DNA from: an uncultured Bacteroidales bacterium
GTDB taxonomy: Bacteria > Bacteroidota > Bacteroidia > Bacteroidales > ML635J-15
Direction: 5' to 3'
Length of the DNA stretch: 64,000 nucleotides
Assembly: GCA_937982115.1 (NCBI GenBank)
Contig: CALJNE010000010.1
Location: 1-64,000 of the forward strand
The notes under the pieces were generated by a model. The model was not told where the DNA came from and did not search any database. It was given only the letters and a program-made list of their open reading frames with translations. Below are positions 30,637 to 40,057 of this stretch, in pieces (the stretch's first letter is position 1; each line of letters opens with the position of its first letter). Position numbers and translations under genes: made by a program.

Positions 30637-32019
30637 TTAAAAATAATCTTCCCGTTCCTTATTCGATTTAAAAAGATACCTCAAACTGTCATAAAATATA
30701 TCAAAAGCCTGAGAGGGATGTTCAAAAAATAATCTTAATAAATTTAAAAATCTACCCGGATTTGTAAAATAAAAATTTCTTAGAAAATATGTTTCATGTT
30801 TTTTCAAATTGAGATAATAATCTTTTTTCCATCTCCATCGAAATTCCGGATAATTTTGAACTTCGATATGTTGTTCATTTTTTCTGAAAATTTCTGTTCC
30901 GGGATAAGGAATTATATAAGACAATGAAGCAAAACTTACAGGCATAGTACGTAAAAAACTCAATGTACTTTTAATATCTGTAAATTTTTCTGTTAAAGGA
31001 TTAAAAAGCATGAAAAAGCTAATTTCAACTTTATTCTTCCGCAGTTTTTTCAGTAATAATTTTGTCTTTTCTAAATCAATGTTAAATATTTTGTTATATT
31101 CTCTTCCCGAATTTTCGTTTATGGTTTCGAGTCCAATCATAATATGCTTAAAATTCAGTTCTATCAATATATCCACAATCTCTTCGTCAAGCAAATCAAT
31201 TCGAGTTAATCCATAATAGTTAAATTTCAATCCATTTTCCGATTGAAATTTTAAAACATCTTTCAGGAGCGATTTTTTGAGAGTACAATTATCGTCAAGC
31301 AATCTTATATTTTTTATTCCATTTTCAGCAAAATATTTAATTTCTTGCAAAATATTTTCAGTTTTTCTAAAACGAACTTTGTGCTGGTTGTATGTTTTTA
31401 TACAAAAACTACAGGAATAAGGACATCCAAAAGACCAATAAGTAAACCCTGATTTTCCTTTTGAAAAAAGTTCTTTGTATCTATAATTTTTAATAAATTT
31501 CAAATTATAATGAACTATCAAATCAGGATTATGTTCCGTTTCTTTTAATTTTTCATTTTGTATTATTTCGATAAAATCAGTTTTCTGTTGAGTTTTCCTT
31601 ATACCCAATGAATTATAAACAATTGTTTCAAAATTACCATCCAGAACAGCTCCATACTTTGAAAAATCATCCGGATATAAAGAAGGGATATAACCAATAA
31701 TTACTAAGGGATTTTTTGCAAATAGTTTTAATTTTTCAATAAATTTCAATTCAGAAGAAATAAAATCAACCGAAGTCATGGTGAAAACATAATCAGGTTG
31801 AATATTTTTTATCTTTTCAATACATGTATCTTCGTCATGATTTTCGGCAACAGCATCATAAAAAATCACCTCATCACCGGGAATCACGTTTTCTTCAATA
31901 ATTGTTGACAGCCGAACCAATTCCACCGGAGGATATAAGAATCCTCTTGCAAAATAAGAACAAGAGTATTTTCTTATTATTTTGCTTTGATAAGGTAAAT
32001 TAAGTACTAAAAATTTCAT
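30637..32019 (-). CDS. B12-binding-type radical SAM protein (BchE-like layout)
   Basis: GCPYSCSFCIK (CxxxCxxC); Rossmann-like N-terminus; YPGTEIF C-terminal motif. Confidence 0.88.
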   Translation of the reverse strand: MKFLVLNLPYQSKIIRKYSCSYFARGFLYPPVELVRLSTIIEENVIPGDEVIFYDAVAENHDEDTCIEKIKNIQPDYVFTMTSVDFISSELKFIEKLKLFAKNPLVIIGYIPSLYPDDFSKYGAVLDGNFETIVYNSLGIRKTQQKTDFIEIIQNEKLKETEHNPDLIVHYNLKFIKNYRYKELFSKGKSGFTYWSFGCPYSCSFCIKTYNQHKVRFRKTENILQEIKYFAENGIKNIRLLDDNCTLKKSLLKDVLKFQSENGLKFNYYGLTRIDLLDEEIVDILIELNFKHIMIGLETINENSGREYNKIFNIDLEKTKLLLKKLRKNKVEISFFMLFNPLTEKFTDIKSTLSFLRTMPVSFASLSYIIPYPGTEIFRKNEQHIEVQNYPEFRWRWKKDYYLNLKKHETYFLRNFYFTNPGRFLNLLRLFFEHPSQAFDIFYDSLRYLFKSNKEREDYF

Positions 32020-33638
32020 TTTTCAATCAGAAAATTTCCAATAACAAGAGCCTCAAGCCCACTACGGTAGAATGTAGCAACAGCATCGGACGGACTAAAA
32101 ACTATAGGTTCGTTATTTGTGTTAAAACTTGTATTTACAACAACGGGATGGCCGGTTTTTTCTTTTAGTTTACATAATAGCGAGTGATACAAAGGCTGAA
32201 GTTCCTTATTGACAGTTTGTATTCGTGCTGTGCCGTCGGCATGAACAATTCCGGGAGTAAATTCCTTAGCTTTTGGAGTGGTATCGAAGGTAATATTCAT
32301 AAAAGGAGCTTTTGCAGCTTTTCCGATAAAGTATTCTTTACTATCCTCTTCTGTTACTGAAGGGCAAAACGGACGGAAAGGTTCACGAAATTTTATCTTT
32401 TTGTTTATAATATTCTTAACGTCGGGCATAGCAGGATTTGCAAGGATGCTACGTGCTCCCAGTGCTCTGGGACCAAATTCAATTCGTCCTTGAAACCATC
32501 CTATCACTTTATTCCGTGCAATGAGTTCGGCAGCAACTTCGGCCGGGTCTTCAATATATTTATACTTAATTAAGTTTTCGTCGAGAATAGATTTAATTTG
32601 TTCGTTGGTAAAATCCGGTCCTAACAAAGCTGTTTCGATAGGTTCGGGAAGATAACCTTTTTGTGCCGAAGCATACATTGCTGCACCTAAAGAAATTCCG
32701 GTATCTCCGGCAGCAGGTTGAACATAAATCTCATCAATGAAATCAAGATTCATAATTTTTTGATTGACAAGGCAATTCAATGCCACTCCACCTGCCAGGC
32801 AAATTTTTCTCAGGCCTGTGCGTTTATGAAAGTCTTCAACCATCGCCAGAATTACCTTCTCGAATTGATACTGTGCAGAAGCAGCAATATCGTAGTATTT
32901 CTGCGTAATTTCTTCGTTACGTAAGCGAGCTTTGCCGAGTATTTCCGTAAGTTTCTCGCTGTAGGCTTTTTCCTGACGAGTAGGTTGCGGTTCTCCCGGC
33001 TTAATCGGTTTTAAAAATTCTTCGTTAAAGAATAATTGACTGTTTCTATAATCGAGAATGTTGCTGAAATCATAAGCATGTTTATTGCCATAAGCAGCCA
33101 TTCCCATAAGTTTGTATTCATCGCTATCGCGTCTGAATCCGCAAAATTGCGTAATTATAGAATAAAATATTCCTAGAGAGTTCGGGCGACTAAATCTTTC
33201 GATAACTTCTATTTTACCGTTTTTACCTGTACATATCTGGGTTGAAACACCGTCTCCCGAAGCATCCATAGTAATAATTAAAGCCTCATCAAACCCGCTT
33301 CCGTAGTACGCGCTTGCAGCATGAGCTGTATGATGATGAACAAAAAACAACTCTGGACAATATCCAAAATTATCGGTAAAATATGACCGAAGGATATTTT
33401 CAAAAACTGTTCCCCATGTACTGCCATGGCAAGCAACTAAATCAACATCCCTAATCGTTAATCCCGAATATTCAAGACATTTATAAACAGATAATTCTGA
33501 TAACTGTCCGGGAGAAAATTTTATCCTGTTCAATCGTTCTTCTTCAATTGCAACAAGCAATTTTCCATCCTTTAGCATTGCTGCCGAAACATCTTGATAG
33601 CCAAGACGTACTCCTCCGTTAATCCCTAATACTATCAT
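32016..33638 (-). CDS. Carbamoyltransferase (NodU/TobZ/HypF-like)
   Basis: HHHTAHAASAYYGSGFDEALIITMDASGDG, LAGGVALNCLVNQKI, WFQGRIEFGPRALGARSILA. Confidence 0.95.
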   Translation of the reverse strand: MIVLGINGGVRLGYQDVSAAMLKDGKLLVAIEEERLNRIKFSPGQLSELSVYKCLEYSGLTIRDVDLVACHGSTWGTVFENILRSYFTDNFGYCPELFFVHHHTAHAASAYYGSGFDEALIITMDASGDGVSTQICTGKNGKIEVIERFSRPNSLGIFYSIITQFCGFRRDSDEYKLMGMAAYGNKHAYDFSNILDYRNSQLFFNEEFLKPIKPGEPQPTRQEKAYSEKLTEILGKARLRNEEITQKYYDIAASAQYQFEKVILAMVEDFHKRTGLRKICLAGGVALNCLVNQKIMNLDFIDEIYVQPAAGDTGISLGAAMYASAQKGYLPEPIETALLGPDFTNEQIKSILDENLIKYKYIEDPAEVAAELIARNKVIGWFQGRIEFGPRALGARSILANPAMPDVKNIINKKIKFREPFRPFCPSVTEEDSKEYFIGKAAKAPFMNITFDTTPKAKEFTPGIVHADGTARIQTVNKELQPLYHSLLCKLKEKTGHPVVVNTSFNTNNEPIVFSPSDAVATFYRSGLEALVIGNFLIEK

Positions 33639-34837
33639 TATTTGCCAACATTAAAATATTTATCATAAGTTATTTTTGGTATCAAATTTAATTTTGAAAA
33701 AACATAAATAGGAAATTTGAATAATCTTATAAGATTATAAATTGTTTCATAATCTCTAAAAGTTTTTGGAGGATATGACATGTATTCATCAAATTGTTCT
33801 CTTGTAAGCCCCAGTCGTTTAATACATAAATCAATTACTTTAGGGTCTTCAATTGCATAAATGCCATGAGCTCTTTCAAGTGCTGTTTCACGTTGCATCT
33901 GACCTGAACGAACAAGTGCGGAATCGCTGTTCATATTCATATCAATATTGAATTTTACTCTGTGAACATACTTAATCAAACTATGATACAAATCATCATA
34001 ATAATGAGCTCCGGGATAAACCCAATCTAATTCTTTCTGTATTAACTCAGTTGCTGCAGCTCTGTTGTAATCCCAGTAATACATTGGAGTAATTGTACGA
34101 ATTCCTTTCACCAATGAATAATACAACAATTCCTTAACTCCAAAGTTAAAGCCGGGATCTTCGGGTTTCCATTTTCGTAAGGGAGTTTTGCCAAATTTTT
34201 TATGAACTGTTTTCAGATAACGTCCATCGAAAAATGACCACGAAAGAGGTTTAATTCCTTCGGTACGAAAAGATTGACCTATTAAAATATATTTAAGATT
34301 TTCTTTACATGCTACTCCGTATAATGATGAAGCAATTCCGATATCTGTTCCCATATTTAGGTCAGGCACCGAGGCTTTGAGAAAATCAATTTTTAATTCC
34401 TTAGCTTCTCGCCAGTCGCTTGTAATGGTACGCAGCTCCACCCCAAGCTTGCGAGTTGCCTTAATCATATTTTCTCCTGCCACAGGATTATCAAAGCCAT
34501 CATTAAAATGAACAGCAAGCGGACGTAAGCCAAACTCTTTTACAGTTAAATACAATAAATATGTGCTATCTCTGCCACCACTAATTCCAACAACACAATC
34601 GTACTTTTTAGCCCGTCCGGATTTTTTTATTTTTTCAATGTATTTATTGAGTATTTTACGTCCTGCTTCTCCATTTGGAAATATTTTCTCAAGTTTATCG
34701 TGTATATGACAAAAGCTGCAAACTCCGTCTTTGTCGAATTTTATGCCCGGTACTGTGGAATCCTGAACACAACGATTACATACCTGATATTTAATATTTG
34801 TTGGCTTACCGTTAACAATCACTAAGCTTTTATTCAT
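33638..34837 (-). CDS. N-acetyl sugar amidotransferase-like (PseA/WbpG family)
   Basis: QVCNRCVQDSTVPGIKFDKDGVCSFC Cys cluster; PP-loop VVGISGGRDSTYLLYL. Confidence 0.88.
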   Translation of the reverse strand: MNKSLVIVNGKPTNIKYQVCNRCVQDSTVPGIKFDKDGVCSFCHIHDKLEKIFPNGEAGRKILNKYIEKIKKSGRAKKYDCVVGISGGRDSTYLLYLTVKEFGLRPLAVHFNDGFDNPVAGENMIKATRKLGVELRTITSDWREAKELKIDFLKASVPDLNMGTDIGIASSLYGVACKENLKYILIGQSFRTEGIKPLSWSFFDGRYLKTVHKKFGKTPLRKWKPEDPGFNFGVKELLYYSLVKGIRTITPMYYWDYNRAAATELIQKELDWVYPGAHYYDDLYHSLIKYVHRVKFNIDMNMNSDSALVRSGQMQRETALERAHGIYAIEDPKVIDLCIKRLGLTREQFDEYMSYPPKTFRDYETIYNLIRLFKFPIYVFSKLNLIPKITYDKYFNVGK

Positions 34838-34842
34838 AAATA

Positions 34843-35682
34843 CTAAATTTTAGAAAAATAATCCACTCCTCGGCTATTTAAATAATCGGAAATTTGTGTT
34901 CCTTTCAATTTATTTTGAGGCACAATAGTTTCAAAAACAACTAATTCTCCTGCAAATTCATTAAAATGACCTTCTTTAATAATTCCATCTCTATTAACAG
35001 CAAGAGAGCATCCTACCATTTTTTTGCCTTCATAAGGTCCGCCAACAATATAGCCAACAGATGTTGTACTTACCACAAGCATATCAAACAGCGAAGCTAA
35101 TGAATGCAGCGGCTTTTTCCATTTATCCTTATACGGGTCCATTTCCTCGGTTATACAATAGTCCACTGTCCATGATGAAGGTGATAACAAAATATTGGTG
35201 CCCATTCTTCCCAATGTATGACCGATGGACAAAGCTCCGGAATAATTATCGGCACAAATATTTACTCCGATTTTCCCAAACTCTGTATCAACAACCTCCA
35301 ACTTAGTACCAACTTCATAAAAAGTATGCTCTACTTCGAGCAAATTTATTTTGGAATATTTGAGTATTATCTCACCATATTTATTAATAAGTATAGCAGT
35401 ATTATAAATTTTTTCGTTTCTACGTTCACTTAATCCGACGCATATATATATATTATGTTGTTTTGCAAGTTCGACAAATATATCACTAAATTTTCCGGGT
35501 ATTGGTTGAGCCTCGTTGTAAACAGAGGGATGTGTCCATGCAAAATCAATAGTTTCCGGCAACAAAACCAAATCACAATTTTGTTGAGCAGCTTCAACAA
35601 CAAGTTTTTCGGCCCTATTGAAATTTCTTTCAGGTTCACCTCCCTCTACAAGTAATTGAGCCATTCCAATTTTTATTTTCAT
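34843..35682 (-). CDS. Carbon-nitrogen hydrolase (nitrilase superfamily)
   Basis: E-K-C triad contexts LLPETIDF, KYSKINLLEVE, IGVNICADNYSG; ATG at 35682 preferred. Confidence 0.9.
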   Translation of the reverse strand: MKIKIGMAQLLVEGGEPERNFNRAEKLVVEAAQQNCDLVLLPETIDFAWTHPSVYNEAQPIPGKFSDIFVELAKQHNIYICVGLSERRNEKIYNTAILINKYGEIILKYSKINLLEVEHTFYEVGTKLEVVDTEFGKIGVNICADNYSGALSIGHTLGRMGTNILLSPSSWTVDYCITEEMDPYKDKWKKPLHSLASLFDMLVVSTTSVGYIVGGPYEGKKMVGCSLAVNRDGIIKEGHFNEFAGELVVFETIVPQNKLKGTQISDYLNSRGVDYFSKI

Positions 35683-35916
35683 GGATAAATCGGATTTGTA
35701 AATCACAAATTTATATTTTTTTTTATAATGTTAATCAAAAATAAGAAATTTCATTGAGACTATGAGTACTACAAAAACAAAATTTTATAATAAAATGAAA
35801 AACAATAATTTACAATTAAAGTAATTCAATTTGACAGAACTTCATTTTTCAATCTTTTTTTATCATTATCACAAGAAAAATGTTTATGAGTTATGTGTTT
35901 TTAAAAAATTACTATG

Positions 35917-35924
35917 TATATTTG
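35917..35924 (+). promoter_or_regulatory. Candidate -7 element TATATTTG
   Basis: TAnnTTTG match 38 nt upstream of ATG 35962. Confidence 0.35.
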
Positions 35925-35961
35925 TAATTGTTATCCCCAAATATTAACCAAAACATAGATT

Positions 35962-36921
35962 ATGAAAAATTCAAAAATTTTAATTATTGCTGTGATTTCT
36001 TTAATATTGATATACCTGATAGGTTGTAAAAAAGAAGACCCAAACTATCCTGATGTCAATAGACTTGATAAACTCCCTGCTGATATTTCAAAACGTACTC
36101 CCGATAATGACCCGCATCCTCCAATTTTACACTCGGATGAATTTGAATCTCCAATACCATTGGGCGATGGAATCAATACTTCTGGAGCCGAAGATTCTCC
36201 ATTTATTCTTCCGGATGGAAATACTTTATATTTCTTTTTCACTCCGGATGTTAGAAAACCTGCTAATGAACAACTTTTTGACAGTGTAACGGGAGTTTGG
36301 GTTTCGCATAAAATAAACAATGTTTGGCAACCGGCAGTACGAGTTTGGCTTCAGGATCCTGGCAAACTTGCTCTTGATGGAGCTGTCGCAATTCAAGCTG
36401 ACGAAATGTGGTTTGCTTCGGCTCGAGAAGGCTATACAGGAATGAACATGTTTATTGCAAAATGGATTGATGGGAAATGGAGTAATTGGACTTACTGTGG
36501 TAACAGATTGATGAAAGAAATAAAAATTGGAGAGGTTCATTTGCATGGTAATGACTTGTTCTTTCATTCTGATAGAGAAGGCGGTCAAGGAAATTATGAT
36601 ATATGGATGACCACCAGAAATGGGAATAGCTGGTCAGACCCCATAAACATTACAGCAGTAAATTCACCCGAAATGGATGGATTCCCTTTTATTTCTTCTG
36701 ACGGTAACGAACTATGGTTTTGCAGAACTTACATGGGAACACCTGCTGTTTTTAGATCAAAAAAAATCAATAATCAATGGCAAGAACCGGAATTAATTGT
36801 ATCTCAGTTTGCCGGAGAACCTACTCTGGACGATGCCGGTAATCTTTATTTTGTTCACCACTACTTCGAAAATAATATAATGATTGAAGCCGATATTTAT
36901 GTTGCATATAAAAAACGATAA
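35962..36921 (+). CDS. WD40-like (PD40) beta-propeller lipoprotein
   Basis: Lipobox LILIYLIGCKKE; SPFILPDGNTLYFFFT, GNDLFFHSDREGGQGNYDIWM, FPFISSDGNELWF repeats. Confidence 0.88.
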   Translation: MKNSKILIIAVISLILIYLIGCKKEDPNYPDVNRLDKLPADISKRTPDNDPHPPILHSDEFESPIPLGDGINTSGAEDSPFILPDGNTLYFFFTPDVRKPANEQLFDSVTGVWVSHKINNVWQPAVRVWLQDPGKLALDGAVAIQADEMWFASAREGYTGMNMFIAKWIDGKWSNWTYCGNRLMKEIKIGEVHLHGNDLFFHSDREGGQGNYDIWMTTRNGNSWSDPINITAVNSPEMDGFPFISSDGNELWFCRTYMGTPAVFRSKKINNQWQEPELIVSQFAGEPTLDDAGNLYFVHHYFENNIMIEADIYVAYKKR

Positions 36922-37006
36922 ACCCTAAATTAAATATCCTTTATAATTATTTTCATTTTTATTATCAAACATGTTTTGTTAATTTTCTCCTGTAAAAGAT
37001 TTTTCG

Positions 37007-37040
37007 TTTGTATGTTATGTAAAAATTTAATGTATATTTG
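37007..37040 (+). promoter_or_regulatory. Bacteroidota-type promoter: TTTG (37007-37010), 22-nt spacer, TATATTTG (37033-37040)
   Basis: Both elements with allowed spacing, ahead of the epimerase ATG at 37057 and the plus-strand gene run. Confidence 0.55.
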
Positions 37041-37056
37041 CTTTTTACTTTAAACT

Positions 37057-38007
37057 ATGAAACTAATTGTAACAGGAGGAGCAGGATTTATCGGGAGTAA
37101 TTTATGTGATTATTTATTATACAACAATCACAAAGTTCTTTGTATTGACAACTTTGATAATTACTATAACCCAAAAATAAAAAGCAATAATATTGCCAAT
37201 GCTCGTAAGAACAAAAACTTCAAATTTCTTAAAGCAGACATAAAAGACCTTTCAATTATAGAATCTATAATTGACGATAATTACGATGCCATAATACATT
37301 TAGCTGCAAAAGCCGGTGTAAGATACTCGCTGGAATATCCGGTAGGATATGAAGAAATTAATGTAGTTGGCACAAGGAATATATTGGCATTAGCGGTAAA
37401 AAAGGGTATTAAACAATTTATTTTTGCCTCATCCTCAAGCATTTACGGCAACTCACCTACTCCATTTAAAGAAAATTACAATTCTTTGAATCCTATTAGT
37501 CCTTATGCTCAAACAAAGCTATTATCCGAAGAACTCGGTAAAGAATATTCCGAAAAATATGATATAAACTTTATTTCGTTACGTTTTTTTTCCGTTTACG
37601 GACCTCGACTTCGCCCTGACCTGGTTATGAATAAAATTGCCGGAAGCATTTTCAAAGGAGAAAAATTAAAAATTTTTGGCGATGGCAGCTCTGCCAGAGA
37701 TTATACTTATGTTGATGACATAATTTCGGGAATAATCTCTGCAATTGAATATAAAAAATCAAAATTTGAGATTTTTAATCTGGGGAACGGAAACCCTATT
37801 AAGCTTTCTGAAATAATAAAACTTTTTGAAACCTATACAAATTCACGAGCAAACATAGAATATGTTGATACCATTAAGGGAGAATCAGAAATTACATGGG
37901 CAGATAATACTAAAGCAAAAGAAGTTTTAGGATTTAATCCCAAAATCAATGTCGAAAAAGGCGTAAAATTGTTTATTGATTGGTACAAAAATAACATAAC
38001 CGGTTAA
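37057..38007 (+). CDS. NAD-dependent epimerase/dehydratase (UDP-glucuronate 4-epimerase-like)
   Basis: VTGGAGFIGSNLCDYLL, HLAAKAGVRYSLEYP, SSSSIYG, YAQTKLLSE, FFSVYGPRLRPDL. Confidence 0.92.
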   Translation: MKLIVTGGAGFIGSNLCDYLLYNNHKVLCIDNFDNYYNPKIKSNNIANARKNKNFKFLKADIKDLSIIESIIDDNYDAIIHLAAKAGVRYSLEYPVGYEEINVVGTRNILALAVKKGIKQFIFASSSSIYGNSPTPFKENYNSLNPISPYAQTKLLSEELGKEYSEKYDINFISLRFFSVYGPRLRPDLVMNKIAGSIFKGEKLKIFGDGSSARDYTYVDDIISGIISAIEYKKSKFEIFNLGNGNPIKLSEIIKLFETYTNSRANIEYVDTIKGESEITWADNTKAKEVLGFNPKINVEKGVKLFIDWYKNNITG

Positions 38008-38825
38008 TGGAAAGAAAAATAATTACACCCAATAATAATATCAGCTTGTCGGAATATATGAAACAGATTTTCGACTTCAGATATTTTTCTATTTCTGTTG
38101 CCGTTGGAGAGATAAAAAACAAATATGCCAGAAATTATTCAGGACTATTTCTAAGTATAATTCAAAGTTTGATAGGATTGGCTATTTATTGGTTAATCTT
38201 TGGTATAGCCATAAAAATTGACACTGGCGATATTCCATATCCTGTATTTGCACTACCGGGAATAATAGTATGGCAGTATTTCTCGTATCTTGTCGGTAAT
38301 AGTAGCGGAATCTTAATACAATCAGAGCATCTGATAAACAAACTTTACTTTCCGAGAATAAATTTAGTGCTGGCAAAAATTCTTCCGGGATTAGTTGATT
38401 TTGGGGCAGGTTTTATAATTTTTGTCATTTTGTTTACAGCTTTCGGATTGCAGTTTAACATCTTGTGGTTATTTATACCTATTGTACTGCTTTGGTTAAT
38501 AATTTGTGGATTAGCCGTTGGCTTGTGGGCGGCAATATTGTCTTTATATGTTCGTGATTTAAGTCAAATTATTATTCAAATCACAAACTTTTTAATTTTC
38601 ATTACACCGGTTTTTTATCCCGGTACCATAGTTCCGGAAAACTTCAGATTTATTTTATATATAAATCCCATAGCCGGAGTTGCAGAATACTTCAGATGGT
38701 TTCTATTTGGCGGAATAATTCCTGATACAGGATATTTGATAGGTTTTGGAATTATTTTAATTTTGTTTCTAAGTGCTGTGCTGGTATTTAAGAAAATCGA
38801 AAAACAAATTACCGATTTGCTGTGA
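38007..38825 (+). CDS. ABC-2 type polysaccharide export permease (Wzm-like)
   Basis: Six-TM ABC-2 permease; LFLSIIQSLIGLAIYWLIFG, ALPGIIVWQYF, TPVFYPG. Confidence 0.9.
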   Translation: MERKIITPNNNISLSEYMKQIFDFRYFSISVAVGEIKNKYARNYSGLFLSIIQSLIGLAIYWLIFGIAIKIDTGDIPYPVFALPGIIVWQYFSYLVGNSSGILIQSEHLINKLYFPRINLVLAKILPGLVDFGAGFIIFVILFTAFGLQFNILWLFIPIVLLWLIICGLAVGLWAAILSLYVRDLSQIIIQITNFLIFITPVFYPGTIVPENFRFILYINPIAGVAEYFRWFLFGGIIPDTGYLIGFGIILILFLSAVLVFKKIEKQITDLL

Positions 38826-40057
38826 GAGAAGATAATGCCATAGTAATAAAAAATTTGAGTAAGGCCTATTTCAAAAAAGAAGGCTTAGATAGGATTTACT
38901 TTTGGCGAAAAGTTTTCAAAACAAATAAATCAAGTAATTTTTTTGCATTAAAAGACATTAACTTAGAAATAAAACGAGGCGAAATTATCGGGATAATCGG
39001 ACCAAACGGAGCCGGTAAAAGTACGCTTTTAAAAATTTTAGCAGAAGTTACAACCCCCTCAACAGGTGAAATTGAAATTTACGGAAAACTTGCATCAATT
39101 CTCGAAATTGGTATTGGCTTTCAACCGGAATTGTCAGGTTACGATAACATCTTTCTCGTTGGACAGCTTTATGGTTTAAGAAAAAAAGAGATTTCAAAAA
39201 AAATTGACAAAATCATCGAACTATTCGGTTTTCCCGACTTTATTCATACCGAAGTAAAACATTATTCTTCAGGGATGTATATGCGTTTAGCTTTCTCTAT
39301 AATAATCAATATAGAAGCAGATATTTATCTTTTTGATGAAGTTCTTAATGTAGGGGATGCTCCATTCCAATGGAAGGCTCTATCAGAAATAAAAAAACTT
39401 AAAGAAAAAGGCAAAACAGTTTTGATAGTTACACATGTTCCTAAAACCATTCATAATATCTGTGACAAAATGTTATTGCTTATAAAATCAAAACAAATAT
39501 CATTTGACCATCCGAATGATGTAATCATAGAATATCAAAGAATAATACAAAAGCAAGATAAAAAGTTAACATATTGTTCAGAGTTAAAAAAAACAGATAT
39601 ATTAAAGTTGAAATCAAATCCAACCTTTGATTCGGATATTTTATTTTTTAGAATATCAAACAAAGGCTTTTCAATGAGTGATAAAATTTTTTATGATAAA
39701 CCTATTGAAATTTCAATTAAAATTAAGTCAAATACGGAACAGAAAATAGTTTTTGCTCTAATGATTAGTGATTTTAACGGGAACCTTCTTAACACTCAAA
39801 AAACTTTTCTCGTCAATGAAAGCAAAAATACAAGCGAAGAAATTACAATTAATTTTAAACCTTTTACATTCAGCAATTCTCAGTACGGATTCGAAGCAGC
39901 ATTTTTAGATGAAAATAATCATATTTTATGCAATTATAGAAATCTTTTGACAATAGAATTTTTTCACTCAGAAAATAAGACTGATGATTTTAGAGGAATC
40001 ATTGGAATAGATACAGAAATTATTAAAAAATCATCTGCAGCCGATGAAGTTTTTTAG
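38822..40057 (+). CDS. ABC transporter ATPase with C-terminal Wzt-like domain; GTG start
   Basis: IGPNGAGKSTLLKIL, HYSSGMYMRLAFSI, LFDEVLNVGD; about 150-aa beta-rich C-terminal extension. Confidence 0.92.
   Translation: MREDNAIVIKNLSKAYFKKEGLDRIYFWRKVFKTNKSSNFFALKDINLEIKRGEIIGIIGPNGAGKSTLLKILAEVTTPSTGEIEIYGKLASILEIGIGFQPELSGYDNIFLVGQLYGLRKKEISKKIDKIIELFGFPDFIHTEVKHYSSGMYMRLAFSIIINIEADIYLFDEVLNVGDAPFQWKALSEIKKLKEKGKTVLIVTHVPKTIHNICDKMLLLIKSKQISFDHPNDVIIEYQRIIQKQDKKLTYCSELKKTDILKLKSNPTFDSDILFFRISNKGFSMSDKIFYDKPIEISIKIKSNTEQKIVFALMISDFNGNLLNTQKTFLVNESKNTSEEITINFKPFTFSNSQYGFEAAFLDENNHILCNYRNLLTIEFFHSENKTDDFRGIIGIDTEIIKKSSAADEVF

Noticed and set aside
35707-35961. Possible small RNA or short gene in the AT-rich spacer before the PD40 lipoprotein
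   Set aside because: No stable stem-loop with T tract or credible ORF was found beyond a -7-like element.
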